A stretch of DNA of 64,000 nucleotides from Incurvaria masculella (GCA_946894095.1 OX335657.1:6882001-6946000); one strand, 5' to 3'; positions 41,941 through 55,689 are shown, counted from the first letter of the stretch. Made by a program: numbers and translations. The notes: generated from the letters alone by a model not told the origin.

Positions 41941-44900
41941 TCATTTTGGATGCATTTTCTGAATGTATTCAAAACCTGTTAAAATTAAAGATGATGACGA
42001 AAAGTATTTACATATGTTATTATACTGGGCTGGTCAAAAACGGTACGTTAAAAAACAAAAATAAAAAAAAAACCGACTTCAAAAAACAGTATCCCAAAAC
42101 AAATTAATATGCACTAAAAAGTAAAAAAATAATTGAACTTATTGTATTTACGACTATTGTTATTTTTTAATCGGTTTTACTTGCTAAAGACCTTGCATGT
42201 TATGTATAGCTATTCGGCAATTTAAATAGCATAGCTTCAATATAAATATCACACACGATTGGAAAAATCCATCAGGTACCTATCCTTTTTTAAACGTTCA
42301 AAGGATCAAGTTAACAGCTCTATAGAGGAGCTGAAAGCGTTCGGTGAAGCCTCGCCTGCGCGGAACAGCCTCAATACAGAAGAGCCACTCCAAATAATGG
42401 GTAGCGTGGGGTAGCTGAAAAAAGATGATTAACGTGGAAATAAATTAGTTTTCTTTTTATTCAAAGCTTTTCGTCAAGTGAACATGTATTGATCGCGGAA
42501 AAATCAGTAAATTTTAAATATGAATCTAGTTTTCCCATTCCTTAATATTATATAATTTGTATTATTTTATGATTTAGTTTTATTATACGATCTAACTGAG
42601 ATTAGAAAATTGTAATATGTGTCGTGCATTTTCCTTTGGATAGCAAAGAATAAATGGAGCACTTACGAAATGCTTTATTGCGCAAGACAAAATGGCATAC
42701 CACTCTTTGTGCTCATTCTTGACTAAAAACAGATGGGAGCACTTGTTTGTGGCGGTGTGGTCCAAGAAAACATGGACTAGTACTGCTGGAATCAAATTTC
42801 GGGCAACGGATAACCTCACGGAGAGCTAATACGCGTTACCTACTTATGTATTTCCTGTGAAAATTTTCATAATGAAAATAGGTACGAAAACACACAATAA
42901 TGTAAGCGCCTACTGAAATAACATTATTCTTGGAAATACTGCTTTTAATATTATTATAATAAAATAATAATTTAGCTATAGCCTGAACGTGAAATCAAAA
43001 TGTCCCATCAGTAAAGTCATAGTAAGGTTCACGGAGGTCGTCTCCGCCGATCGTCATTTGTAAAGAGCATTTCATTTGTTTACCATCATTTTTATAATCT
43101 TACATATCTTTGGTCACAGTCGCTCTTAGCCAGACTATTAAAGTTCGTTCTGAACATGTCAATAGTCCACTGAGTTGCTGACAGAGCCAACATTACTTAC
43201 ATTTACAACCCATGACTGCACAAAGTCACATCTAATTTTTTGAGCAGTGAAAAAAATATTTATGCATGTAAAATAAATTATATATAAATTGTGTAACGCG
43301 AAGTTACTTACCTAAAGTTTGACTTTAGTAAAAATGTTGTTTATGTTACCTAGAAGTAACCAACAATGTTCATATATCATGATCAAAATCTGATTATAAT
43401 GCTTTAATTGACATAAATGTCATTGAGAATCGTCAAATTAATAGTGATTACAATATATTTAACGGGATTTAAGAACTCTTCTTGCTAAATCCTGCCCAGA
43501 ACCTTTCTCAGTCCAAGGCAGGACTTAAACCACCGAAATAAGAAATTGGGATACACTGAGACGAGAGAAATCGGCTTAGGAACGCACTTAATCCGTCCAG
43601 CCCTCACCCTAAGAATCTCAGAAATCGATAGTGAGTTGGGAACGGTTTGAACGACGCCTCTTAATGGTGTTTTTGTTTTTAAGATATGTACTCTATAAAA
43701 TGGAAAATATTACACAAAATGAATAAATGCATTTAGAGATGTTTGTAGGTCATAGTGTATGTCCAAATGCATAATCCGATGATGTAGTAACTTAGACAGA
43801 AAAAATAATTAATATTATCGCATACCTCTTTCACTTCCTTACAGACATACATATATATGATAACATTATGCTCCACGGTTGTAAAAATATTAACTTGTAA
43901 AACCATATATTACGAATATTCTTAGTCTTAGGATTCAAAGTTATATGGATATTTTTTAATATTGAAATTTAATGTTACCAAGTGGATCAAATTTAAAAAA
44001 TATGTTGTTAATCAAATGAAAAAAAATATGCAAAAGAAATGCTTACAGGTTTTTTTATGAAAACAAATCTCCATAGACCCTGTTTCCAATCAGCTTGTAT
44101 ACCGCATACAGACAATATCTCGCTTAAGACAAAACGGAATCTTCTCTATATAAAGTAATTTAACGCCAAACGGTGATAAGTCCATCCGAAATAACCCTCC
44201 AATTTATCGGCATCGGCCCGCGTTGTCCGTCTTATTTCAAAAAAAGGAGACCCAATAGGATTCCGTGAGATCCCTCTGTCTGACGCGCTTAGCGAAGATT
44301 TATACAGAGCAGTTCGGTTTGGCAAAGTGCGGGCGGGTGTGTATAAATGAGTTGTGCATGCTGTTTTTACCTCTTTTTATGCTGTGTTTGAATTTATATA
44401 AACAAATAATAATACGTGATTTTCACGGGTACCATTCCTAGCTCCAGAGAACCGATATTTGGTCTCAAGGTATCCTGTAGTTGACAAGTGTCAACCTTGC
44501 TTCGATGTTTTTAGAATGTATGGTTTTATGAGATGGAAAATTGTATTTCAAATGTTATGATTATATGCTCATGTGCCCATAAGAGTAATTAAATTTAAAT
44601 TAAATTAATCCATAAACCATAGGCTCTTGAGGCTCGGGCATCTCGACCATCGAGAGCACAGAATATATATATATATAGAATTATAACTATTTATGTTGTA
44701 AATTGATTTATTGTCTTCAGGATTAATTAATGTTCTGTAACTTAATGAAATCTTGCATAATTTTAATTTTAAAATATTTATTAAACATTTTAATTTTTAA
44801 TTGAAATCTTTGACGAAGGCTATTTTTGCTCGAACGTTTATAACTAACTGAAGTAAAAATCTACACATATCATGTATGTTCTTTCTGACGTATTCAAGTG

Positions 44901-46660
44901 TGCATAGTCACTATGAGGAAAAACTAATTAAGTAAATAAATTACATCCAGTAGCTCTACTCCATACAAAGTACCCATTTCGTGCACCTGTACAGCCTCAT
45001 TTCGCTTGTATGGGCTCTAAGCTAGTTTTTCAGTGCTAAACTGTCGCGAATGGTCCTTCAAGATCAACTTTTTAAAAATAACAAAACCAGCAGTTCTCCG
45101 CCAATATTTAAGTGACAACCCCGACACTTTATGGAGAGAAGGTATTTATCTCAAAAATCGCCTTAGTTGAGCTACTGCTGTGTCCCCGGTCGCACAGCTA
45201 TATATGTACTGTGCCGAGGATGCCGATTGTGGTCGGCAAGAGACAAAGAGGCTCCTGGGTACCAATATACGGTCTTGAGGTACTCAGCGATTGACCATTG
45301 TTAACCTTGTTTCGGTCAATGTTGTGCGACATAATGATTGGAGAGAACCATAGAGAACTCTAGCTAAAAAGACCTAACAGCGCCAAAGTGGTCGGTGTCT
45401 TCAAGATGTTTTTTCTCCACCTTAAAGCATTTGTGTTACATTTGTAATGCACTTTCTAAACTCAAAACCTGAAAGACAGTAGTGGAGTCAATGGATATTG
45501 TACTCACGAAATATTTAACACTCTTGCATGGCCTTAAAATAAATGTTATCCGAAAAATCTTTATTTATTACATCAAGATGATCTATTTATATTATATCTA
45601 GACGTAGATCACGCAGATTACCACCTAATCATCTAGATTACCTTATTAACGCATATCTTTCAAATCTCCACTACAGTTTATTAAAATGGGTTATAAGATA
45701 AAGAATAAAATTAGTTGAAAACAATTGCATGGCGCACTTAATTGCTCTATAACAATACAAATGGCATCTCCTCTGTTCGAGCGTTCTCCCTCTCTTTTTT
45801 GCGAAGCTACTTGGCACAAAGTTGGATTAAATCGGCGGCGAACTATGGACAGCGAGCCGGTGGAAACGGTAAGCCCTGTCAAGTGAGCCAGTTTCAACCG
45901 CTCACTGTGCGTTCATATCTATGTTCACATACTTAAAATCAATTGCATTTATGAACTTAATGGAGTGATAGCACCCGATTGTAACCAGTTCCATAATGGC
46001 GCAAAGAAACCATAATTTAGTGTTAAAAAAAATACTACAACTTTTTTGGAATTTCAAAAAGATCAAAGATGCATAGATGGCCTAGCTGTATTTGAAACCT
46101 ATAACCGTAAATATCTGACACTCATATTCTTTGTTGAAACTTTTTGTATGATAGTTTATGAACATTTGCCTAATTTAAGAATACAAAGCACCAAAGGTTA
46201 ACAGTTTTTTCTTTAAGTTATAGCTAGACCATCAATCTACATATTTTATTTTTTTATTATCGACATTCGTTTTAGTTATTTTTAAATATGAGTAAATTTT
46301 GCTTTACTTACGGTCTTATGGCACTGATTGCAATCAGGTGTTATTACGCTCTTATTAGTCTGAGTTAATCGGTAATTTTGTACCTTTTTTCTGACTATTT
46401 AGAAGAGTAATTTTAACTTTAACGATCATACATGATTTTGTTTTCATTAATATATAATTGCACTGAATATTTTTACGCTACTAGTTACGAAATTTGCACT
46501 TATTACTGTAGATAAAATGTATGATCTGTAGGGCAATACAAATATGTTTGAATCCGGATCTGTACACATTTTCAATGCTAGTCTTATTGATTGAAATAGT
46601 ATTGATAATTCGTAAGAAAAGTCTTTATTTAGCCACAAAATAAAAATTTATAAATAAGGT
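41941..46660. other. Gene-free AT-rich stretch
   Basis: No gene was supported. It holds diverged copies of the ATTCGGTCTCAGGGCACC repeat (about 44450-44515 and 45260-45345) and a (TA)n run near 44665. ORFs at 42592-42819, 45112-45294 and 45691-45936 have no recognisable content. Confidence 0.5.
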
Positions 46661-46678
46661 CAGAACTGTCTGCCGGCG

Positions 46679-46820
46679 GGTGCCTTTGCTCATACCTATA
46701 ACCTGGGAGTCTTCAAGCGTAATTTGAACAAGCTCGATAGCACAGCGATAGTCCGCAAATCCTTTGACATGTTGCCTCGCTGAGCATGATTTCGCGAGGC
46801 GAGGTATTTTTGGGTTTTCT
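46679..46820 (+). pseudogene. Relic LINE RT C-terminus
   Basis: The + frame reads GAFAHTYNLGVFKRNLNKLD then STAIVRKSFDMLPR and a stop. It matches GAFPRTYILVVFKHHLNKLD...AIVRKSAGM in the relic at 47950-48415. Same family, opposite strand. Confidence 0.6.
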
Positions 46821-47051
46821 GAGCACGCTTGGTCCTCAGCACAGCCACTCATACCGGTTTTTCATACAAAAACAATAATGTCCATCATAAAGTATAGTGC
46901 AATAACTAAATAATGCGTGGGGCTCAAAGGCGGGCTTTATTATTATTTATTTCACTAACACTTTGTTGCAAAGACTACTATTAAGTTAACGATATAGCTA
47001 AATCAAAAATTACAATATAGATATCTTATAAACTAAAATGAAGAATAGATT

Positions 47052-47216
47052 TCATCCAGTTCGGCGGAATACCCCGCCGTACCCAAAACGCTGGCTGCGA
47101 ATTTTACAATTTTTTAAATTTACGATTTCTTGGCAGAATAGTTTGGCTTCCTGTGACCAAACACCTAGGGTCTCTACGGCGAATCCCAGGAATTCAAAGC
47201 GGTCGCGAAGGTTAGA
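47052..47216 (-). pseudogene. Relic C-terminus of an RLE-type LINE
   Basis: The minus frame reads FEFLGFAVETLGVWSQEAKL then FCQEI. It aligns with the FAVETFGPWCESAKSF block of the intact ORF at 31640-34555. It is closed by stops on both sides. Confidence 0.6.
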
Positions 47217-47949
47217 ATAAATACTTTTTTTAATATTTAAAACAAATAATAAAATACTTTGATTATAAATGAATGAGAAATGTTGGCGATATGATTAATT
47301 TTTTGTTTAATTTAATCGTTGAATTTTGTACACGTAACAAATTTAATTGAAAGCCTAAATGTGCCTAAATGTATATTAACATTTAAATTTATGTATTGTA
47401 GAATTATTTGAATCCTCTTTGCAAATGCTTATCACACTTTATCCCCCAGAGGAATAGTTCCCATGCAGAACCTGTCCTTCATTTGCATACCGAATTGAAG
47501 TCATCGGAAAACACTGACGTCACTCCGAATATATTTGTTTCAATAATATATCGATGCACAAACCCGAGGTGGTTGTTGAGGCTACTTTCAGTTAAATCTA
47601 ATAAACTTTACATGGATGCAAACGAGGTCCGAGCAAGTTCAACAACTGTTAGTCTGTGCTTTAACACAATAAACACTCGTTCCGATTGCACAGACGCATT
47701 CTAATGCTGCAACTCCGCCCAGCGCCCGCGTGGAATTTTCCGGAAGTGTCCGTGTGGTGAGCTTTGTTCGGGCGATCGCGCGCCATTAGGGATTCGGGTG
47801 GAACCGGCTTTCGTTCCGAACTGGCGCAAACTCGCACAAAATATCCTGTGAGAAATTAGAAAATCTATCACACTAATTAGTCAGGAGAACTGACTTTTGC
47901 ATGTTTTCCGACGAGATCTTTTTTATGAAAAATCAGCACACAGAACCAA

Positions 47950-48415
47950 TCAATCACAGAACACCTCAGCACCCCTGTGCTGAGAGACCAAAGGTGCTCC
48001 TAAAGGCAAAATCAGCCTCACCTCGCGTAACCACGCTCTGCTAGGAACCATACCAGCGGATTTGCGAACTATCGCAGTGGTATCGAGCTTGTTCAAATGA
48101 TGTTTGAAGACTACCAAGATGTAAGTTCGAGGAAAGGCACCCGCCGCCGTCAGGTAGTTCCAAATCAGCGCGGTGCGGCAGAGAAATGATTTAGAGAACT
48201 GATTCGTTCTCAAAAACCCAATGTCACCCACAATGGGGTGCCCTGAGGTTGGATGGGCAGGAAAAAAGGGTTGCAAGTTCCACTGAGCAACGTCCATGAT
48301 AATACCTGTAGAACAGACTAAGATGCCCTACAAACCGCCTGTGGCTCAGGGACAGGCCAACGGTAAGTTGTGGGTGTCCAATTAGACTGACCATTCGGCG
48401 CTGTATTGAGTCCAA
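47950..48415 (-). pseudogene. Relic Jockey/CR1-type LINE RT C-terminus, frameshifted
   Basis: The upstream frame has SIQRRMVSLIGHPQLTVGLS and LSLFYRYYHGRCSVELA, matching SIQRRAVRLVDDPEVSLNLE and LSVFYRLYHGECSSEL of the 25.7 kb LINE. After a frameshift near 48240 the next frame continues DIGFLRTNQFSKSFLCRTAL and KHHLNKLDTTAIVRKSAGM. RT catalytic motifs are absent. Confidence 0.75.
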
Positions 48416-48619
48416 GGCCGCTAACAGGTACTGGGAACTACCTTCCCATATGTGTGATACAGTTTTCTATCACCGGCGATCAATTAAAGGATGTGACACA
48501 TATTTCCATCGAGGATGGGTATGATCGGCGTATTTCATCGTAATTGTGTGCTCATTATTTACTCATATGCTAGGTTGGTCTACTCAATTACCTAGGTAAG
48601 TTCGTGCAGCAAAACTTCT

Positions 48620-48930
48620 TTTTTTTGTTGAAATATGTACATGTGCGGTTAAGCAAGTGGTTTTAGGTAGGCTGACTGGGATGGAATACATGTACTACTG
48701 TCATGATATAAGCTCAATACACCTCATGGGAATTAGGTGTCATGGCAGGAACTTTATTTTATTTTACAGCTACGTTAAACTGAAAACACGGAAAACTTTC
48801 ATTGCCCTTCGACTCAATTAATTTATTGCGATGGTAGCAGCCTGGTTGGGATACCTAGTGGTGGTAGGTTACCTAATTTAAGGTGTAATCGGAACCACAA
48901 AGGACTAATCCATTAGCTGGCTCTTACGAC
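48620..48930 (-). repeat. SINE, strongly diverged
   Basis: TACTGTCATGATATAAGCTCA, ATTAGGTGTCATGGCAGGAAC, AAACACGGAAAACTTTCATTG and GCGATGGTAGCAGCCTGG on + follow the family order in reverse. The head cannot be typed. Confidence 0.5.
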
Positions 48931-49884
48931 ATGCACGGGAAAAATACAGTGAGCCCAATAGGATTTTCGTACCGGAAAGCACACAGCAGGAGTTGGGTAG
49001 TCGCTTAAAATATGCAGCATGAAAAAATATTGCGAAAACTCACTGATTTGTGATTGAAAGTGCGAGTCTAATCTAGTTAGCATTCTGGTTCCACAGCCGC
49101 ATTGCGCTAGGCCTACGCCGCTTTATGCTCCGAGCTGCACTCGCGAGCCCACGTGGCAGCCGCGAGTTCATATCGATTTGTTGAAATTACTGTACTGTAG
49201 TGTGTTCCGTGAACTAGCGTACCGTTAATACTGCATGAGAGTAAACAGCTCCATGAAGCAAGAACATTGAGCGATTGTTTCACCGGGCAACTTACATTAG
49301 GTGACACTTAGTTATTCGTCAATTTCCCAGAGGTTCTAATTTAATTTAATTTATCAAGCTCAATTTTTTTTATTATTTAACTTCAGGTATTTATGCGCGA
49401 AATTAACGATTTTCGTTGTCATAGCACAAAACTTTGCTCCTCAGTAAAAAATCTCCAAAATAAATCATTTTGTAAAAAAATGAATGGGCGTCCAAATATA
49501 TTTCAATACGAATTTAATGTTTCATTCAAAACATACAAAAACTAAATTTCGATAATATTCTCGGGTGAAATTTCGAAACTTTCTGTAGGTATAATCAGAT
49601 TGTTTCGATCTTATACAATCTATTAAAATACTATTAGAATATGAAATACGGTTTGATTTAAAAATAGACTAGAGTTTTTGTGGTGTAAGCAGTCCATATT
49701 TTTTGTGACGTAGTTCTTGTGGTGGTTACGAGGTGGTTGTGCGAAATTTTCCACGGAGACAGTAAAATATGACGTAGAGGGGTGACTTAAAAAGAAAAAA
49801 GGAAAACAAACCGCAAGATGAGATCACCAGATTAGTCATAGGTTGGAGCCAGAGACATCGTGAAGTAAAATGTAATTTGTACCC

Positions 49885-50045
49885 ACGAGAGCAGCCTCCG
49901 CCCCCAGCTGCCCCCCCGCCCCACCCCCGCCCCCACCCCCGCAGACTCCGCCGCAGCCAGCGTCAGGAGTCGGGCAATAATTTACGAGGCCAGACGAAGA
50001 TATAAAACCGCCCTGAAGCTTCCGAGCATGTTCATATGAGACATT
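49885..50045 (+). promoter_or_regulatory. Promoter-like: C-rich block plus TATA box
   Basis: About 75 bp of nearly pure C/G pyrimidine tract (CCCCCCCGCCCCACCCCCGC) is followed by GATATAAAACCG (TATA at 50001-50007) and a plausible start region near 50031. No recognisable coding exon follows in the next kilobases. 48931-49884 shows nothing else. Confidence 0.3.
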
Positions 50046-50075
50046 ACCACTCGTCGTTTTTTTTTTTAAAAAACT

Positions 50076-50331
50076 AAATAATTAAGATTTCAAGGCACTT
50101 ATTATGAAAAGCAATGAAAATAATTGTACATTTGTTTTTTGTTTTTCTTTAATTATAATTAACCACCGAGGATCGTCGATCTCAATTTTCGTCGGCGTTT
50201 TCAGTCGTCAATGCAAAATTTTCATTGTGTTACATAATAAATGCCTTAAAATCTGAATTTTATAGATTGTTCAAAACTAAACAATTTAGATTTCAAGGCA
50301 TTTATTATGAAAATCGAGGAAAATAATTGTA
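50076..50331. repeat. Direct plus inverted repeat block
   Basis: A ~55-bp unit (AGATTTCAAGGCA.TTATTATGAAAA...AATAATTGTA) occurs at about 50076 and 50275. An inverted version (CATAATAAATGCCTTAAAATCT, 50231-50254) makes a hairpin with the second. 50332-51410 has no supported feature. Confidence 0.6.
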
Positions 50332-51716
50332 TTTTTTTTATTGTCCTTCAATTATAATAAACCACCGTTAAATTAAATACTTCTTTTATTGTATTAAAGA
50401 TTTATTATGTTTTTTATTGTCAATATGCAATGTAACATCTTTTTTTAGGTCTTAAACGTAATTCAAGTGCATTTATAATCGATATTTTTATTACACATCA
50501 CTGGGAACCATACGAATCCCCAGCACAAACACACTGCGGCCTGTTTGATGACAAATAAGAGGAATAAACTGGAAATAAGCGAGCGTGTTCTTTCTGCGCC
50601 TTCGAAATGTCGGCTCTAGTCATTTCCGCAGACATGTCCACGACACCACAGACATGGCTGATGGATTGAATATTTTTCCGGTAAAAGCGAGCATATTGAG
50701 TTTTCGACGTGTTATCTTAAGGGGTGAAAACCGCATTAAAATCTGACCAGTAACTTACGAGATATTCGCATTTACAGTCAGAACAGTACATTTACATACA
50801 TAAAACCTGAAAAATGTGTTCAATATATGCAGGTAAAAAGTTACTCCTTCACCTCCATGATTCAATATCGAACATACAGTCAACCAAAGTTCTTAGGATA
50901 CACTTTCGGTTAAAGGTAATAATTATTTGCGTTAAAATACAACGTATCTTGTAATTTTTTTAGTTTTTTACTTACATGTTAAATAATACACATTCTCAGT
51001 TATTTTTTTATTTATAGTCAGCTCTATGTTTCTTGGCTAAAGTCAAAGTATTTAGACGGTTCACCTTTTCCTTTAATCGGAAGTGTATCTTTTAATCTTT
51101 GGTTGACTGTACATTACGTAGTTTAGAAACAGGATCGATGGTCGTGTACACCCTGCATATCATACGTCACAATTTACGAACAAATTGTAATAAGAGACCA
51201 TATAAAGAGTTAGAAGCTCTAGTAAGAATGTTTCCATGTGGAACATGGAACCTTGCACACAATGGCAAGTTGAATGGGAGTATATTATGTTAGTATAATA
51301 TTATGAACGGTTGATTTTAGAACAAAGCTAAAGTCAATACATGTAAAATGTTTTCTCAACTTGAAAGGTCAGAATATTCAAAACTTATTTAACCGAATGG
51401 AAGGCTACATTCAATTCCATTCATTAGCGTAGTAAGATATGCGCCACTTTGGCAATCTAGTGACATATTTTTTTTTTATTTTGGGTAGTGTGGGTGTATA
51501 GCTTGGGGCGACAGCCGCAAATCGGTCGCTACCCAAATACCTACTTAGATAAGTGGACTGTATAGAATAATAATTTTGAAAAATTGAACCCTGATTTGAA
51601 CGGACTATAGGCAGGATAGGAGAGGACTCACCAGTGGCGTAGTGTGGTCTGCAGCCTTCCTGACAGGGTCCCGTGCACGGCACTTAAGGTCTTTCACTGT
51701 TTATGGTACGTAGACG

Positions 51717-51926
51717 CTATGCAGGTTGGATCCACGGCAAGATACGATCGTTGCCGTGGATCTTGGAGCTGTTGAAGATGTGCGAAGCCAGCAGAACGTC
51801 CGCCGGCATCGACATTTGCCACGAGTCTCTGGCGACCCACGGTTTTTCATTCGCTCGGCGCGAATGAAGGTAGTTCGGTAAAAAAAGGCTTGCCCTCGGG
51901 AAATTAGTTCCACAAGGGTGTAACAC
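51717..51926 (-). CDS. Unrecognised 69-residue ORF, doubtful
   Basis: The reading frame ends NEKPWVARDSWQMSMPADVL... with an ordinary amino acid mix and locally higher GC. No family, splice site or promoter supports it. It could be an eroded exon or transposon piece. Confidence 0.15.
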   Translation of the reverse strand: MLHPCGTNFPRASLFLPNYLHSRRANEKPWVARDSWQMSMPADVLLASHIFNSSKIHGNDRILPWIQPA

Positions 51927-51964
51927 TTAAGCGATTGGAAGAAATGATGGGACATTGTTCAAGT

Positions 51965-52265
51965 CAATACAGTGGGTTAAGCGACTAAGGGATTTGTCGT
52001 TCGAGGTTCCACGTCAGACTATAGGTCCCTTTCCTTACTTACTAGGCGATAGGATTAATCCGGCCCGCGTAGGTACCATCGCATTTAATTTTCGAAGGCC
52101 GATGCTACCATAAAAATATCTGTGTTTTTCACCCAGTTCAATGTATCTGGGCAATTTGAGAACGTTCCTGGCATACACTAGTTTCCATGTTGGTTGCAGA
52201 GCTAGTATTATGACAGTAGGTGTTGCAGTAGACTTCCATGTCCTGTTACATACATAATTTTTTAC
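51965..52265 (+). repeat. SINE, diverged, 5' end poor
   Basis: TATAGGTCCCTTTCC, GTAGGTACCATCGCATT, CACCCAGTTCAATGTATC and GTATTATGACAGTAGGTG keep family order. The head is not typable. 52266-54060 has no supported feature. Confidence 0.55.
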
Positions 52266-54064
52266 TTTGAGCCTTAATACTTTGTTGCATTAAATCTGTC
52301 TTACTAATAAACATTTATTACTAGACTGCTTTTCCTCGGAACAGTTATACCAGATATCGATATGTTATAGGATTCATAACTAATGATCTTGGAATGGAGA
52401 AGGAATAATTAAGTCCACGCTCAGTAGTCTTCATACAAAATGTACTAGAATCAGTAGCTGCCGAAACCGCTGCCTTATGCCTCCTACTATACTGCAAATA
52501 TACTGCACATAATACTCCATTCTGGGTCACTCGTTTCAATGATTGTCAAAACTACAAATCAAATGATGCGTTTTTGTCGCAATCTTATTCAATTCCTTAT
52601 GTCCTCGAACAATCTTATACCGCCTTCATTAGCAGTATTTTTAACAGCTAAAAATACCGGAATAATAGCGATGGTATAAAGGGTTATTATCACTACATAA
52701 TAGGTACACATCTTAAGTTTATTAAGGCTTGCGTATAACGATCGCACTGAAAGTTCGTGGTTTTTTATTTTTTATGCTAACATAAAGCCATCCTCTGTCA
52801 TCGGGTAGTTTTAAGCTCGCATAGCCATTTCGCCGCGTGCGGTGCTGACTAGTGCCGGAGGGTTCCGGGATTGAGTTAAAACTTTTATGTCAACGGCACT
52901 TACATCTCCGCTTTGCGAGTTAATGTCCGTATTCACGCTGGGGTAAGCGAACTGCGCTTGCATTTATATTTACTTTGGGTAAAAACGTTACTTCTTCTGT
53001 TTATGAGACAAGAACCGATTACCCAATTTCAGTTTCAGTTTCTTCAGTTTCCGTTTCTTTATTTCCTCCATTAGATGTATATTACACACTCGGATTCGTC
53101 ATTTTTTTTCCTGTCGGTTCGATTACTTTTGGTGAAGAAGAGCCGATAAGAAACTTCGTCATGTTGGTCATTGTATTTTTTTTTTCATTGATACTTACAA
53201 ACTAATTTACAGTGATTGATTTATTACTACTTGATTACTACTATTTTTTCATGATACGAACATATGTTCCTTGAGTGACTCTGGTTATTCCAAATCTTCA
53301 TGAATTGTTAAATTATTTCCTGGATATTATATGAGTTCCCCATACAAACTTGATACCCATTCGAGTTAAATTTTCACCACAAAACGTAGCATATGCCCTT
53401 CTTCAAAGTTCAGACTATCTCTATGATGAAATAAATCAACATTTATCAGCGGTTTAGGCATTGAAACACAACAGACAATGTTACGTTCGAATTTCCAATA
53501 TTAAGGTGGCCCAACCCGGCGGCCTCAACTCATTTGCGGGCCCGGTACAAAACCGTTCTGTTGCGCTCTGGGACCTTCTCTCTTTCCAAGAATAAGACAG
53601 GCTCCGTGATGAGGAAGATGCAACATGTCCACAAAAAAGAAAATATGCATAGTGTATGATTTGGTAAGATTTACGAAAATTTTAATTTCAAAACGACTTA
53701 TAGCTAAAAGTAAACCACGACCGCTGTAGTCAAAAATCTAACAAAAACCAAATAGATTATAAATCTTGATTAAATAAGCTATGTCTGATAACCAATCTTA
53801 TTAAGATGTTCTTACTTTATCATAGCGTAATCCACCTCCAAAGTTATTGTATAAAACGCGCGAAAAATCCGAACTTTCGGACGTTATAACTTGGAAACCA
53901 AACACAATTTTACAATGCCAATGGTCATCAGACATTTAGTTCAATCAAATAGAGCTATTTCGAGCAAAATTTTGGATCTCTGACAAGAAATATAGGCGTG
54001 ATCTTCTTTCCCCTTTTGTATGGGGAGATGAGCGGGATGGGCCGCCTTAAGTATGGAAAAATTT

Positions 54065-54200
54065 ATAAATTGTCCATATTTTCCATCCAGTTCAATGTAG
54101 CCGTGCAATATAAGGAAGGACTTGGCACGGCACCTGGTTTCCTAGATACTATGGGTTAATATCATGACAGTCATCATCCATGTCCAGATACAAAAACAAA
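54065..54200 (+). repeat. SINE tail fragment
   Basis: TCCATATTTTCCATCCAGTT through CATGACAGTCATCATCCATG and a short A run. It is followed directly by a 5' part of another copy. Confidence 0.55.
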
Positions 54201-54249
54201 TCCTAACAGTCATTTTGGATTTCTCATAGCCCAGGGTGCGGAATCAGGA

Positions 54250-54430
54250 TACCACTTTCTTTCTGAGTTGGATAAGTGCATTTCGAAACGAGCTTGAGCT
54301 GCTCCATGGTTCGGAATCCATATAAAACCATAGTCCCCTTATCTACTGGGTGGCAGACTTAAGCTATTCCAGGTTAGTATCATCACACTGGATATAACCT
54401 AGGTGAAGCGACAGTGAAACATTCCCCGCG
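54250..54430 (+). repeat. SINE 5' body fragment
   Basis: CACTTTCTTTCTGAGTTGG, CTGCTCCATGGTTCGGAAT and GTAGTCCCC-like sequence then GGTTAGTATCATCACACTGG. It is truncated before the tail. Confidence 0.55.
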
Positions 54431-54921
54431 TTTACTTAAATCTTACCAAATCAAACACTTGCGCATTGTCTGCTTTGTGGACATGTTGCATCCTCTTCAT
54501 CATAGAGCCTGTATTTTAATTTGAAACAGAGAAGGTATCAGAGCGAAATAGCACGGTTTTGTACCGCGCCCACGAATGAGAGTGCGAACCTGTCGCTCAA
54601 TTTTTTCTCTTCTCAATGCAAGATAATCGTTCAGCTTTTTTTTTCGTCACATTTAAAATCGGCCCCGTAAAATGCACCCCAAGCGTTTTTTTCTTGCCGT
54701 GCGAGGGACGCTCCAGGGAAGACAGCACACCCAGGCGGGACGAAATATCCAATTTTCTAGGCGACACGTATGGGGACGGACGGCGACGCATAATTCATTC
54801 CGACCGCACATGGCAACCAAACCGTCGGTACAATTCATAATACGTACGTATCTACGTATATATACGTACCTAATGGTGGAACAATATTGCTTATATGCCC
54901 AGGCATATGTACGTGTCAGTT

Positions 54922-55179
54922 ACTTAAGGGGATAATGAGATAATAATGTTTTAACAATCTAGCGTACTTGTGTCCTCAGTCAAATTAAGAAGTATTTTTC
55001 TGAAATTACGCATATCAAATAAATGTTTTTGATACCTTAACTTATATTCACATGATATATGCATTTTTGTATTTGTAAAAAAAATGAGGTAATTAAGAAA
55101 AATATTTCTTAATTTGACTAAGGAAACAGGAACGCGACTTTGTATGGAACTTAATCCCCTCAATATCCTTTTAAGAAGT
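54922..55179. mobile_element. ACTTAAG fold-back MITE, complete
   Basis: The left arm ACTTAAGGGGATAATGAG...CAGTCAAATTAAGAAGTATT pairs with the right arm (TTCTTAATTTGACTAAGGAA...CAATATCCTTTTAAGAAGT) over about 95 bp. Related arms sit in gene A (3703, 7423). Confidence 0.7.
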
Positions 55180-55689
55180 AGTTGGATCCATGTAGATAGC
55201 GTCACAGACGTTCGTTAATATTTTGCTTTATATCGCTCCTCTTCAAAATCTTGTCAAAGATCAATAACTAGACAATATGTTTTCGTTCTAGTCGAATGTT
55301 TCCTCTTCTCTCGAATACCATTGTATTTCAGTCGTCGTCAACCGAAAAGAGCTTACACGATAGGTCGATTTTAATTATTTACAAAATATGAAATGATTCA
55401 TGTCATTGCATTACCTTTGTTAAAAAATCAGGAAAGTAGTCAAACTGCACTTACATACTTCCAAAACTGATCTGGAAATTCAATGTACATTCGACAAAGT
55501 CTGAATAAAAATGTACGCAAGATTCTACCAAAAAAAAAATGGTTTTACTAAAATTAATGTTTTGGCATTGAATTATTAATCTAACAACAAAAGACATTGC
55601 TTACGCACCTAATACATAATGTTAATGTCAAGTTAGCAACAATTATCGGCTTTATTTGCTGAATTTGATGAATATTAATGTTTACGTCA

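Noticed and set aside
54597..54935. Overlapping ORFs on both strands in a GC-richer patch
   Set aside because: No frame stands out, no motif is recognised, and coding on both strands suggests chance.
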